From Acanthosepion pharaonis (lineage: Eukaryota; Mollusca; Cephalopoda; Sepiida; Sepiidae), in the NCBI GenBank assembly GCA_903632075.3, contig CAHIKZ030004549.1:1126001-1190000 (forward strand): DNA of 64,000 bases, read 5' to 3'. The notes below the pieces were generated by a model. The model was not told the DNA's origin and did no database searches. It was given only the letters and a program-made list of their open reading frames with translations. Made by a program: the position numbers and the translations under genes. Positions 20,838-31,629 of this stretch are shown piece by piece (within the stretch, counting starts at the first letter, position 1; every line of letters starts with the position of its first letter).

Positions 20838-21490
20838 TCCATTTCTCCCCTTCCCCATCTCTTCTTCTCTCCCCTTCCCCCGTCTCTTCTTCTCTCCCTT
20901 CCCGTCTCTTCTTCTCTCCCCTTCCCCGTCTCTTCTTCTCTCCCCTTCCCCGTCTCTTCTTCTCTCCCCTTCCCCGTCTCTTCTTCTCTCCCCAACTCCT
21001 CCCCCCTCCCGTCTCTTCCATCTCTTCTCCCATCTCCTCTCCTCCTCCCCCCATCTCTTCTCCCATCTCTCTCCTCCTCCCCATCTCTTCTCCCATCTCC
21101 TCTCCTCCTCCCCCATCTCTTCTCCCATCTCCTCTCCTCCTCCCCATCTCTTCTCCCATCTCCTCTCCCTCCTCCCCCCATCTCTTCTCCCATCTCCTCT
21201 CCTCCTCCCCCATCTCTTCTCCCATCTCCTCTCCTCCTCCCCCATCTCTTCTCCCATCTCCTCCTCCTCCTCCTCCCCATCTCTTCTCCTCATCTCCCTC
21301 TCCTCCTCCCCCCCCATCTCTTCTCCCATCTCCTCTCCTCCTCCCCCATCTCTTCTCCCATCTCCTCTCCTCCTCCCCCATCTCTTCTCCCATCTCCTCT
21401 CCTCCTCCCCATCTCTTCTCCCATCTCCTCTCCTCCTCCCCCATCTCTTCTCCCATCTCCTCTCCTCCTCCCCCATCTCCCTGTCCCTTC
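20838..21490. repeat. Homopyrimidine/homopurine minisatellite
   Basis: From 20855 to about 20995 a ~25-bp unit (GTCTCTTCTTCTCTCCCCTTCCCC without the final bases varying) repeats about six times. From 21005 to 21480 a 33-bp unit (CATCTCTTCTCCCATCTCCT plus CTCCTCCTCCCC) repeats about 14 times. Over 600 bases are almost purely C/T on the plus strand. Long frames in all registers (up to 284 codons, RRDGEEE-type on the minus strand) are artefacts of the absence of stop codons. Confidence 0.97.
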
Positions 21491-21746
21491 CATCTCACTT
21501 CCTCTCTCCGCTCTATAGACTTGCATGATGCTTTGTTCCCCACCAAACTGGCACAAGATGCAAAGAATACAATGGTCGCATCACACACAAGCTTGGCCAT
21601 TGGTGTCTGATTGCCAACCAAATAACCCTGTGGGCTGTAAGGTCTCCCTCTGAGGGGCTTTACATAAAAAAAAACAACATACAACTAGTTAAGATAGATG
21701 TAATGGCTGGATACTTTCTAGACATGCTTCTTATGCATGTCCACAC
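21491..21746. other. Unassigned segment between tract and LTR
   Basis: The minus strand is open through here (continuing the tract frame), with residues such as GNQTPMAKLVCDATI that I cannot assign. No repeat recognised. Confidence 0.35.
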
Positions 21747-21935
21747 TGTTGTATCATGAAATTGATAAGTCGATACAAATATAAAAGTATTAATTTATTC
21801 TGAAGAATAATACAGTACTAACAGTCGAGAACACGGTCTACTGGAATTACAGTTAATTGTGAACGTGACCTCAATTCTCTTAACTTCCACTCTATCAATA
21901 AGAGAGCATTGCTATTTATCTTTTTAGATCAGTCG
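21747..21935 (-). repeat. 3' LTR of gypsy element
   Basis: Shares GAAGAATAATA, GTACTAACAGTCGAGAA, AGAGAGCAT and TTTATCTTTTTAGATCAGTC with the other LTR, with small indels between. Confidence 0.8.
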
Positions 21936-22234
21936 TCTTGTGGGGAGGGGGTGCTTTGGTACTTCACGTCATCTCCCTTTTTTTTTAATTTACTACTTCC
22001 TCTGGAAGTTGTATTTTTGTCTTTTTGGGTTTATTTGTATAATCCCTGATAATTTCCTTTTTTGCTTACTCAAACATCTCTCATCCAAGGTTAATAAAGG
22101 CTTTGGTACCTTGAATAGGTCATAAATAACCTTCATTGTCTCTTCATTTTGGTTATTCATATCATCCAAGTACCTTTTCCTTATCTAGTTGTGATGTCAC
22201 TTAACTGTCTTTTTCAATTCTTTTAATCATGTAC

Positions 22235-22803
22235 ATCAATCTCCTAGTCTGTCTATATTTCTGAGATGAGGTATTATGTACGTTATTTACATTATTCGGA
22301 CTATTGTCCTCATCTTTGTCACCATATTTATCACAACGTTTACCGGCCATTATGCGCTCGGCCTTCTTCAGGTGGTTGGAATTTCGAACTGAACCCTTTA
22401 TTTTGCTCACTGGGGTAGACTGTTCTAGTTCACATGCCATGTTTGATGGATGTCAGTTATCAGTTATCTCCTGTTAATTTTCCCTCTGAAAGTTCTCCAC
22501 TGCCTTAACAGTGGATAAATTCTTTGGAACTCATCATTCTTTGACAGGACCCAATCATTGGATCTAACCAACACCTCAGAGAACTTTCAGAGGGAAATTG
22601 GATAAAACTGATAACTGACATCCATCAAACATGACATGTGGAACTAGAACAGTCTACCCCAGTGAGTGAAATAAAGGGTTCAGTTCGATATTCCAACCAC
22701 CTGAAGAAGGCCAGAGTGTACAATGGCCAAAACGTTGTGATAAATATGGCGACAAAGATGAGGACAATAATCTGAATAATGTAAATAATGTATCAATCTC
22801 CTA
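22235..22803 (+). mobile_element. Palindromic SINE, copy 2, nested in integrase
   Basis: The 12-bp target duplication ATCAATCTCCTA (22235-22246 and 22792-22803) flanks a 545-bp unit whose arms pair over almost their full length. The centre here is degenerate (AACAGTGGATAAATTC...), so the tRNA head is largely lost. The gypsy integrase frame reads IDKHIRRLI up to one side and RRLMYMIK resumes on the other, confirming a clean insertion. Confidence 0.85.
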
Positions 22804-23560
22804 ATGTGTTTATCTATGACACCAGCATTCCAGAACTCTTTACCTATATTCTTTGAAAAAAAATCTTTTCTCTTGGTGTCTAGGATTTTGTAATTCTGCT
22901 TTTTTTTGCTTCTATTTTTATTTTCCTTTGGTAACAACTTGTCAAGTACCAATTTTATTTTCATCGTGAACATTAATTCTGCAGGTGATAAACCCCGAAT
23001 TTGTACTTCGGTTCACTCTCACCTGATATACTCTTAAGAATTGTATCACATCAATGGATTCATTTCTGTCTCACTTTTTCAATGCTCGCTTGAAAGTATC
23101 CAAAAATCTTTCTGTTTGGCGATTAGATTGTGGTTGATATGGCGTGGTAGTCGGATATACAATTAAAAAAAATTACAAAAATCTTTGAACTCTTCTGTTG
23201 CAAATTGCATGTCATTGTCCAACACAATCATATATATAACTATGAATCTTGCAAAAAGTTCATGAAAAAATTTTATCATACCACTACACATAGGATTTTA
23301 AAAATTTTATCACCTCTGGTGATTTAAAAAAAAATGTCATACACAATCAAATAGTATTGCCCATTTAATGGACCTGCAAAATCAATAGGCAACCTTTGCC
23401 AAGGTTTGTCTGTCTTTGGCCAGGGGTTAAATTTCACCGGTGCTACCTTTGCTGCCATTGCACAACCTCTGCATGTTTTTACATATTTCTCTATATTTTT
23501 GTCAATATTTGACCAAAAAAACATAAATTCACATTAAATCTTTTATCCTTGATATTCCAG
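22804..23560 (-). pseudogene. Gypsy integrase remnant
   Basis: Minus strand, N to C. At 23520-23330, NIDKNIEKYVKTCRGCAMAA is the HHCC zinc-binding region, followed by WPKTDKPWQRLPIDFAGPL at the start of the core. Near 23160-23090, TTPYQPQSNRQTERFLDTFK is the end of the catalytic core. At 22973-22800, LLPKENKNRSKK...KEFWNAGVIDKHI is the C-terminal GPY/F-like region. The part carrying the middle Asp is broken. Confidence 0.85.
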
Positions 23561-23675
23561 GGTTTCTATTATGAAAATAAGTATTCTTTTTTATTACCAC
23601 ACATTCTCTGTATGTTAATATACCATCACAGATAGAAAAAACTTTTCACCATCATTCTCTTTGTAATGTTGGCTA

Positions 23676-24500
23676 CTAATTTGCTTCTTTTTCTCTGTGA
23701 TATACTTGTCTACTTTTAGCTTTGATCTTGATTTCCTTGAACATCACAGGTAATTCCAATATGGTGTTGCATTGCACACCTTTTATTTTCATTTCTATTC
23801 TTAAAGCTGCTATCACAATTTCCTCTAATGGATCACATAGTTTGTGGATTAGCCTGGATAACCTACCTGCATGACCCAACCTCTTTGACAGAAGGAACTC
23901 CATCTTTAAATTATGATTTAATAATATTGTTCCCCATTTCTGAAGTTGATTTGCTGTATGTGTAGGAATCCCTTTTTTGGAAACAAAAATAGAAAATAAT
24001 GGTCGATGGTTTGTTTGAAGTGTAAAACTCCTTCCATGTATGAATCTTTTTCACTGCAAAAATGATCCCTAATGCCTTTTATTCAATTTGACTGTATCGT
24101 TTTTTAGCTAGCAATAAGGGTCCTTGGCTTATCTGCAATTGCTTTTATTTAGCTGTTGCTTTCTTTGTGTAATATTACAGCTCCTAAGCGCAAATTACTA
24201 GCATCACTTACAACAATAATATTCTTATTTGGATTGTAAAGCACCAGATTTAAGTTTGATGTTAATATTGTTTTAATTTCCTTAAAAGAATTCTGACTTT
24301 CTGTATTCCAGTACCATTTGGAATCTTTTTTAACAATTTGTTTGTATGCGCATATTTGGGATAAAATTACCGTAACAATTTGCTAGACCCAAGATTGCTT
24401 GTAGTGCTGACGCATTTGTTGGGGGGCAGCATGTTTCTTATCACACTCAATCTCAATAGGTCTGGTTTCCTGTCTTTTGCATTTATAACTTGTCCCAAAT
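23676..24500 (-). pseudogene. Gypsy RNase H / RT connection remnant
   Basis: The minus strand near 24240-24160 reads VVSDASNLRLGAVILH (the RNase H-proximal DAS box). Near 24090 it reads RYSQIE.KALGIIF, and 23903-23820 reads FLLSKRLGHAGRLSRLIHKL, the conserved tail before integrase. Frames shift between these blocks. Confidence 0.8.
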
Positions 24501-25000
24501 ATTTAATATTAGATAAAAAAAAACTTCACAGTTTGTAATGTTAGATAAAAAAAAATTCAGTTTAGATAAACTAAGTTTTAAGCAGTATTGTTTTATTTTT
24601 CAAAAACTTCTTTAATGTGTTCAGCATGTTCTTAGCTTTCACTCTTAATTAAGATGTCATCAAGGTAGGCTATTGCGAAGTCAATGTCATTCAATAACGT
24701 ATCCATGATTTGTTGGAAATGCCTGGTGCAACTTTTATCCCAAATAGCAGTAGGTTGAATCTATGCAAATCCTTATGCGTATTTATAGTTAAATTTGTCA
24801 ACAGGAATCTGGAGGTACACATCAGACAAATCCAGTTTTGAGAACACTTTGCTACCATTCAATTTTGTGAATATGTCTTCCTGACTTGGCAGAGAGTAAT
24901 TGTGTTTCCAAACAATTTTTCTTGTTCATATGTACATCCACAAATTTTCTTATCATTTTCCTTCCATTGTTTGCATTTTTGACCTCTTTTTACTTTGGGA
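24501..25000 (-). pseudogene. Gypsy reverse transcriptase core remnant
   Basis: At 24690-24650 the minus strand reads DIDFAIAYLDDIL, the catalytic YxDD box of RT. Upstream (24890-24790) are VFSKLDLSDVYLQIPV-like residues in a broken frame, consistent with RT motif A. No continuous frame survives. Confidence 0.8.
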
Positions 25001-25835
25001 TTTTTTGCAGTGCATATGCTTGTGTCTCTTTTTGCCAAAATTAAAGCAATCTTTTTTACCTAAATGGACATTTCTTGTAATAATGAATCTGCCCACAGCC
25101 ATAACAATGATTTATTTTTCGGGCAACATTTTCTTTATGTTGTCTTTGCTGAACTGTCTGAATATTTGACGCTTTTCATTCCTCTATTTTTGCCATGTCA
25201 AAGATTTTCTATTTGTTCATTCTTCTGTGACCATTTGTAGACTGATTTTTGGATTTTGTTCTCATTTCGACAAAATTATCATTCTGAAGTTGGATACTTC
25301 TGGAGCCATCAGTCCTCGTACAAAAATCAAGCACTTTAAGCTGAAAGAACTTATTACTGATATGTTTAAACTTCTCACACTCTCTATTGACAATCCCAGC
25401 AAATGTCGAGAAATCTTCCCCACTTTTCTTTTTAAGGTTTAAACATTGCCATCTTGTGTTGAAAAGAGAACTTCTCTACTCACAATTTTTTTCCAGAATT
25501 AAGACAGTTTCCTCAAAAGACACTTCCCCAGGCTTTCTCAGAAGTATGTAATTTGCATGCATTTCGTGTTCACTTGGATCAAATTTTCTGAGCAACAGAT
25601 GTATTTTCTTTTTGTCCAACCATGTAGTGCAACCTTTTTGAAAGACCTCTTCATAATGGCAAAAATATGCTGCAAAAGTTACTTCCTCCTTAGGACTATA
25701 CTTAAATTTTCCAATTGAATTTATTACCAAATCCTGAGAAAAAAAAATGTGTATTGCCTTGCTCTTTTTTAATCCTAACAATTCAAACATATTTTTGAAC
25801 CATCCATTTTGTTTCTCAAAGCATTCCTGGTCCAA
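25000..25835 (-). pseudogene. Gypsy gag remnant with zinc knuckle
   Basis: The 119-codon minus-strand frame (25835-25476) reads FDPSEHEMHANYILLRKPGE and VTFAAYFCHYEEVFQKGC, typical of gypsy-type capsid. Further on, 25060-25000 encodes a CxxC/H zinc-knuckle-like block (C.NFGKKRHKHMHC) before Lys-rich sequence leading into protease/RT. Several stops. Confidence 0.75.
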
Positions 25836-26120
25836 ACATCATTGTTCTTCCAACTCTTCAGTTTGTTTCTGATGGATTCTCAGGAATTCCAACATTGCTT
25901 CTTTAAAATCCTCGGTGTTTCTTTATAGAGACAAAATTTAACTGAGCAACTTCTTACTTGTTTTTACACATTTGACTTGGAATTAATCCAAGGTTGAGTA
26001 GTCTCCAAATAAATTCTTGGTATATGACTATAAATTTTTACACTTGAGTCCTTGGTCCATGCTGGTATTAACATTCAAATTTTTGTTGTCAAATGTTGGT
26101 ATCCATTGTAAATTTCGAAT

Positions 26121-26132
26121 CTCTTGTCGCCA
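26121..26132 (-). other. Primer-binding site of gypsy element
   Basis: On the minus strand TGGCGACAAGAG begins two bases after the 5' LTR end (ACA). TGG at the start complements a tRNA CCA end, as in most LTR elements; the tRNA species was not determined. Confidence 0.65.
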
Positions 26133-26134
26133 AA

Positions 26135-26319
26135 TGTTATATCATGAATTGGATATGGATGCACATATAAAAAGTAGTAGTAATTTATTCCGAAGAATAA
26201 TATGGTACTAACAGTCGAGAATACAGTCTACTGAAATAACAGTTAATCCTGAACTTCACCTTAGTATTGTTCAACTTTCACAGTAAGAGAGCATACTATT
26301 TATCTTTTTAGATCAGTCA
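26135..26319 (-). repeat. 5' LTR of gypsy element
   Basis: In element sense it runs TGACTGATCTAAAAAGATAA ... ATGATATAACA. The TG/CA ends and the match to 21747-21935 support the boundaries. Confidence 0.8.
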
Positions 26320-26437
26320 GGCTGTAATTTTTTCCTTTTAAAGTTTAAAGTTAAGCTTGAAGATGAAATAATTGTTTGTAGACTGAAATTATTACATCTT
26401 CAAGTTTTAACTTTAAAAGAAAAAAATTACAGCCTGA
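26318..26437. repeat. 120-bp hairpin repeat abutting the LTR
   Basis: Arms 26318-26364 and 26396-26437 are inverted copies (CAGGCTGTAATTTTTTCC against AAAAAAATTACAGCCTG) around a 31-base loop. Could be a MITE whose insertion or target includes the LTR edge. Confidence 0.75.
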
Positions 26438-26660
26438 GGATGGAGACATGGTCTTCAAAAGTGCTCGCTTAACTTAAAAAATATACACTAGAAACATCTG
26501 ACAACAGTTTTATAAATGAGGATCACATCATTCAATGGATTAACAGTATTTTAATGCATACATTATGTTCTACTAGCGATGTGATTTCGCCATTAATCGC
26601 ATTAATATTGCTGATTGATTCTATGGATGATTATTTCTTTATATATAAAATATATGCTGC

Positions 26661-26662
<2 letters not shown>

Positions 26663-26712
<50 letters not shown>
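26663..26712. repeat. (AT)n microsatellite
   Basis: About 25 perfect units. Confidence 0.97.
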
Positions 26713-26717
<5 letters not shown>

Positions 26718-26844
26718 TATCAATGCACCACTGACCTGTATATATAAATAGCCGAAAAAAAACAACACTTGTGTCCTGATGATTGCGTCTAGCATGAAAC
26801 AGCCTGTCACCTCTAAGTGTTGACTTCAATGTTCACTTTTATAT

Positions 26845-27005
26845 TTACACATGCTCTATCTCTGATATTGAGCACTTTATCCCATAAATATAGCACACCT
26901 TAAGAGTATATTTCTTCATATATATATATGTATTTGTGTATTTAGGCAGCAATTCTTTTTTCATGCACATTTCATTGAATATGACAGACAAGGTGCTTTT
27001 ATTTA
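26845..27005. repeat. (AT)n-linked small repeats
   Basis: 26845-26885 is the complement of the GATAGAGC/AGTGCTCA repeat seen at 31200-31345. 26930-27000 (GTATTTAGGCAGCAATTC...GACAGACAAGGT) recurs at 59105-59165. Confidence 0.6.
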
Positions 27006-27031
27006 GTATTTTATACAATTTCTCATGCGAT

Positions 27032-27070
<39 letters not shown>

Positions 27071-27175
27071 GCATGTTTGGTTGAATATTCTGGACGTATT
27101 ATTATCTATTATTTTTTCTCAAATTCTCTGATCGATTTCTTAATGTTGATATTAAATTCATTAAGGAAGGCATCA

Positions 27176-27229
<54 letters not shown>
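27032..27229. repeat. Two (AT)n microsatellites and spacer
   Basis: AT runs at 27032-27065 and 27186-27229 with ~120 bases of unassigned sequence between. The second abuts the PLE terminal repeat. Confidence 0.9.
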
Positions 27230-27234
<5 letters not shown>

Positions 27235-27236
27235 AA

Positions 27237-27697
27237 AGGTAAAAATAACATGTAGAGTTTTAAACTTTAAAATTAGGAGGTCAGATCGAATACGCAAGCT
27301 TGGTTTCGACTTCAGTCTCATCAGGCTAATTCTATCAAGTGACCATCCAATGCTTTATTTAAAAAAAAAAAAAAAAAAGAACACAAAGAACGCTATATTA
27401 TTATTTTTCAAAAATAAATAAACAAATGCACAACGGTGAGTGTAGTAGAAAGGAGTTGGGGGTAAGGAGGAGGAAGAAGAAAAAAAAAAAGGAGGTGAAG
27501 AGAATAAGAGAAAAAAAGAAAGCAAGTGTATCTTAAATGTTTAAAGAAAAGAAGTAGAAAAGAAAAGCAAGTGTAACATAAATTTAAGGAAGGGTGTCTT
27601 ATAAATATGGAGAAAGTTGGGGGGAAAGCAAACGTATTGTAAAAATAACTGGGGTTTTAAATTACATCTTTTTTATTTGGCCTCATAATCGCAAATT
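27237..27697 (-). repeat. Inverted terminal repeat (pLTR) of PLE A, left copy
   Basis: About 460 bases, complementary to 30600-31058: shared TTTAAAGAAAAGAAGTAG/AAAGCAAGTGTAAC, CCATCCAATGCTTTATTT, GAGGTCAGAT and TTTGGCCTCAT blocks, with indels in purine runs. PLEs are known for terminal repeats in direct or inverted arrangement. This pLTR carries a hammerhead-type core (see 27285-27330). Confidence 0.85.
27285..27330 (-). ncRNA. Hammerhead-type core in PLE A pLTR
   Basis: The minus strand reads CTGATGA (27324-27318), then GAC TGAA GTC (27317-27308), a 3-bp stem II with G-C at its base, then GAAA (27307-27304), then CCAAGCTTGCGT with the self-complementary CAAGCTTG as stem III. I could not find a good stem I: the base before CTGATGA and the bases after the expected cleavage site do not pair. 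The core is complete but the fold is not proven. Confidence 0.5.
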
Positions 27698-27759
27698 TCT
27701 CATGTTGACAAAGTACTTTTATTTTTTTCACACGTGTATTGAGCAATATTTATACTACT

Positions 27760-28275
27760 GTTTCCTGTATCTGTCTATAGTTCTGAGATGAGGTATTATG
27801 TACACTATTTACATTATTCGGACTATTGTCCTCATTTTTGTCGCCATATTACAACATTTTGGCCGTTGTATGCTCCAACCTTCTTCAGGTGGTTGGAATG
27901 TCGAACTGAACCTTTTATTTCACTCACTGGGGTAGACTGTTCTAGTTCCATGTGCCATGTTCCTCAAGGACATATTGCACAGTGGATTAAGGCATTAGTT
28001 AGATCCAGTGACAGGACCCAAAGAGTGAGAGTTTAATACCCGGTTAAGGCAGTGGAGAACTCGCAGAGGGGAATTAACAGGAGATAATTGATAACTGACC
28101 TCCATTAAACATGGCATGTGGAACTAGAACAGTCTACCCCAGTGAGTGAAATAAAAGGTTCAGTTCGACATTCCAACCACCTGAAGAAGGCTGTAGCATA
28201 CAACGGCCGAAAATAAATATGGCGACAAATATGAGGACAATAGTTGAAATAATGTAAATAGTGTTCGGTTTCCTG
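27760..28275 (+). mobile_element. Palindromic SINE, copy 3
   Basis: Target duplication GTTTCCTG (27760-27767 and 28268-28275) flanks a 500-bp unit. The tRNA-like centre (about 27965-28050) reads TTGCACAGTGGATTAAGGC...GAGTTTAATACCCGG. It is nested between the left pLTR and the coding part of PLE A. Confidence 0.8.
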
Positions 28276-28479
28276 GTTTGAATCAACTCTGACCATCAAC
28301 CGTTTATGTATTAACTTTTGCTCCTATATTTTAGGACACTTTCATTTACCGTATATTTTGTTTACACTTTCATCTACCATGTTAATTGACACACTCTTAC
28401 ATACATACATACATTGTTTTATTTGTATTAATTCAGTATCACTCAAATATTTTTGAATGCACAACTATTATTATTTTTT

Positions 28480-30494
28480 CGAGCGCAGGACAAATATTCA
28501 ACATTCACAGATCAAATCATAATCCAAAATCTCAAGATACCACACTTGCTAAAAAATATTCCTATTCCAATCAAGGAGGAATACTTGCTAATATAGTTAC
28601 AAAAGATTAAAGAATTCCTTACCAGGATTAGATTGACAGCATTATTTTCTTTAAATAAGTATTTGAAGAACAAAGAAATCACAGATAATTTCAATTTTAA
28701 AATTAACAAATACCCACCTGCTATTGAAGAACTTTGAAAACGATATGCTTAGCATTATTGACAATATCAAATTCATAAAAGTTAATAGCAATTTACAAAA
28801 ACTATTAAGTGTGGAAGTAAAAAGAATAAAAAATATAAGAACTATTCTAATTAAAGGCGACAAAACTAAAAAAATTTACTCCATGAACCCAGAAGCTTAC
28901 AGAAAAAAATAAACGAAGAAATAACAAAAATTTACAAAAAAACACCAGAATCGTACATTAAAAATATAAAGAAGGATGAAAAAATATGACTACCAAACTA
29001 GGGATAAGTGACAGGGTCCACATAATTTGCTGTAAGCAAGCATTTCTAACTATAAAAGACCATAAGAAAGAATTCCCAAATAACCCTTCTTTTCACCTTA
29101 TAAACCCAACTAAAACTGAACTGGGTAAAATAAGCCAAGAAATTTGGAAAAAAAATAAGCGACTCACTAAGAATTGCCTTACAAAACCAATCAATGGAAG
29201 GACACAGGTGAGTGCGTTTTTTGGTTCCTCAAGATCAACAATAAAAATAAATATGTATTAATAAAATATGACATTAAGAACTTTTACCAATCATTATCTG
29301 AAAAAGGCCTACTGGAAGCTTTACATTTCACCAAAGGCTTTGTAAACATAACACCTGGCCAAACAAATAATTTTACATTGCTGCAAATCCATCTTATTCC
29401 ATAATGGAGCAACCTGGATTAAAAAATTAAAAAAAAGATGGATTTGATGTACCACAAGTTTTGTTTGATGGTACTGAGATTTCTGAATTAATAGGCCTAC
29501 ATATATGAAATTAATAAGATCATTCATATGGACAATCGTGGTCTATATAGGGATGATGGCCTGATGATAGCACCAAACCACAGAAGAACTAATGACACCA
29601 TTAGAAAAGCACTTTTCAAGCTCTTTAAAAGCCTCAGCTTGGAAATAGAAGTTGATATAGATAAAAATTGTTAACTATCTGGATGTAGAATTGAACCTTC
29701 ATACTGGCAGTGTCTCCCCATACATAAACCTAACGCAAAGTTAAAATATGTAAATATTAGATCCAACCACCTTCTGAATACAATTAAACATATCGCCAAA
29801 GGAAAAGAGTCTAGGTTATCCAGAAACTCTTCTTGGAGAATGATTTGTGAGGAAAAAAAGAAAGAATATGAGAAGAATTTAAAGGTAGTGCCACAAAACC
29901 AAACTAGAATTTAAACCTCAACAAATTAAACACCATGCAAAGAACAATTCGAGGTACAGAAAAAATATCATTAGGTTTAACAATCCTTTTAACTTATAGG
30001 TAAATTTTTTTTCAAGTTGCTTAATAGACACTTCAAAAAAAGATTCAGAGTTACATAAGACATTCAATAACAATACAGTTAAATTAAGCTACAGTTGCAC
30101 TAGTAATTTAGAAGCTATAATAAATAGACAAAATACCAGAAATCTCAAAACCAACGTGCAGCAAAATAATACTAGTTATTTATGCAACTGCAGAAATAAG
30201 TTTAGATTCCCATTAAATGGAGCTTGTAAAACAGAAAACATAATTTATAAAGCAGAAGTAACTGATATTAATTGTCAAAATAAAATGTATATAGGTGGTA
30301 CTGAAGGTTCTTTTAAGCATAGATGGTATAATCATAGATCTCTTAAGCTAGCAAATCTTAGATATTCTACCAAACTTGTTAGCTGTAAGCAGAATCTAAG
30401 AGAAATAAACAACAGGGACCTGTTCATAAGGTGGAATATTTTAAAAAAAGTTAAAACCATACACCAATTATACCCACATTTGCTACCTTTGTGA
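28480..30494 (+). pseudogene. Penelope-like element A: RT and GIY-YIG endonuclease
   Basis: In order on the plus strand: an N-terminal region with GDKTKKIYSMNPEAYRKK (28850-28912), then ITL/TIKDHKKEFPNNPSF (29050-29090) and INPTKTELGKIS, all typical of PLE RT. YDIKNFYQSLSEKGLLEAL (29265-29320) is motif A. GLYRDDGLM (29538-29567) is the catalytic box in the YRDDGL form. Then follows a thumb/linker and a C-terminal GIY-YIG nuclease at 30156-30494: CNCRNKF, NIIYKAEV and KMYIGGTEGSFKHRWYNH. Frameshifts separate the blocks. RT followed by nuclease is the canonical PLE order. Confidence 0.9.
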
Positions 30495-30599
30495 ACATGA
30501 AAAATTAGTGATTATGACATTTCCAGATCCAAAAAAAACCCTTTTAAACCAGAGATCTGAAATCTTAAGTCCTTGCTTTCATATCAAAATATTTATATT

Positions 30600-31058
30600 A
30601 TGTGAATATGAGGCCAAATAAAAAAAAAAAAAAAAAAGGATTTTAAAATCCCACTGTCATTTTTACAATATGTTTGCTTACCCCCCATACTTCCCTATAT
30701 TTACAAGACACCCTTCCTTAAATTTATGTTACACTTGCTTTGCTTTTCTACTTCTTTTCTTTAGATATTTACGATACACTTGCTTTCTTCTTTTCTCTTA
30801 TTTCCTTCATTCTTTCCTTTTTTTTCTTCCTCCTCCTTACACTCCCACTCCTTACACCCCCACTCCTTTCTACTACACTCAACGTTATACATTTGACCAT
30901 TGTGCATTTCTTTATTTATTTTTGAAAAATAATAATGTAGTGTTCTTTGTGGGCTTTTTAAAAAATAAAGCATTGGATGGTCAATTGATAGAATTAGCCT
31001 GAGACCGTGAGGTCAAAACCAGCATTGTGTATTCTATCTGACCTCCTAATTTTTTAAG
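30600..31058 (+). repeat. Inverted terminal repeat (pLTR) of PLE A, right copy
   Basis: Complement of 27237-27697. The hammerhead region here (30999-31020) has lost bases (CTGAGACC...GGTCAAAACC), so the core is broken in this copy. It directly follows the nuclease domain. Confidence 0.85.
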
Positions 31059-31071
31059 TTACGTGTGTATG

Positions 31072-31073
<2 letters not shown>

Positions 31074-31142
<69 letters not shown>
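31074..31142. repeat. (AT)n microsatellite
   Basis: About 34 units. Confidence 0.97.
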
Positions 31143-31144
<2 letters not shown>

Positions 31145-31184
31145 GCAATTTATTATATATATTATTTATATAATATATATATAT

Positions 31185-31345
31185 ATGCATGGTACTTATT
31201 GGAAAGCACTCAATATCAGTGATAGAGCTAACATATTTAGTTGGATTGATGTCAATCCAACTATATATATATATATATATATAATATGCATGGTACTTAG
31301 TGGAAAGTGCTCATTGTCAGTGATAGAGCTATTTATGTGTTTGTT
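31185..31345. repeat. Duplicated (AT)n-linked repeat
   Basis: ATGCATGGTACTTATTGGAA ... CAGTGATAGAGC occurs at 31185-31230 and again at 31286-31330, each next to an AT run, with the AT run at 31262-31284 between. It gives the shared ATGCATGGTACTTA(T/G)TGGAA sequence. Confidence 0.8.
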
Positions 31346-31577
31346 TGGGGTGGCACCATCATACACATACATACATTTTAGTTCACACCAACACATCCAT
31401 ATAAGCAAGGCACAGATACATATCCGTGTGTTCGGATATAGATACACAGTTGTTGTTTCAGTGTTGGGACCTTAGCTTTTTTATGTGACAATGTTCATTT
31501 CAACAAGGTGTGGGTAGGGGTGTCCTTGACACTTTTCAGATCTACCACATCGGCTGTCCAATTTTAAAAAATAAACC

Positions 31578-31624
31578 AGTTTGTCTGATGATCACAAAAG
31601 CATGAAACTCAGGGTCACAAAACT
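31578..31624 (+). ncRNA. Hammerhead-like motif with paired stem I
   Basis: AGTTTGT (31578-31584) can pair with ACAAA-A-CT (31617-31624, one bulged A), giving stem I. CTGATGA is at 31585-31591 and GAA at 31604-31606. Stem III is ACT/GGT-type across 31607-31615, followed by C at 31616, so the cleavage triplet is GTC. Stem II (31592-31603) pairs poorly: U-U, C-A and A-C oppositions, then one C-G. Related to 15334-15439. A true hammerhead with a degraded stem II is the likeliest reading. Confidence 0.45.
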
Positions 31625-31629
31625 CATAC

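Larger units (their letters stand above)
21747..26319 (-). mobile_element. Decayed Ty3/gypsy LTR retrotransposon
   Basis: Two similar ~187-bp LTRs, 26135-26319 (5', element sense) and 21747-21935 (3'), bound gag, protease/RT, RNase H and integrase remnants in the usual gypsy order on the minus strand. LTR ends are TG...CA at the 5' LTR; the 3' LTR begins CG instead of TG through one change. A primer-binding site lies two bases inside the 5' LTR. All reading frames carry stops or shifts, and a SINE is nested in the integrase. I found no convincing target duplication or polypurine tract. Consistent with an old dead copy. Confidence 0.85.

Noticed and set aside
20712..21684. Long frames (168-284 codons) on both strands, Arg/Glu/Gly-rich or Ser/Pro/Leu-rich
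   Set aside because: They are translations of a stop-free homopyrimidine minisatellite, open in several registers at once; no domain or splice evidence.
22700..22735. Active hammerhead in the palindromic SINE arm
   Set aside because: No stem I pairing around the CUGAAGA and cleavage positions, and G at the cleavage-site base in this copy; treated as hammerhead-like only.
23676..23903. Stand-alone host protein
   Set aside because: It matches the RNase H-to-integrase linker of gypsy elements and lies between the RT and integrase remnants of one.
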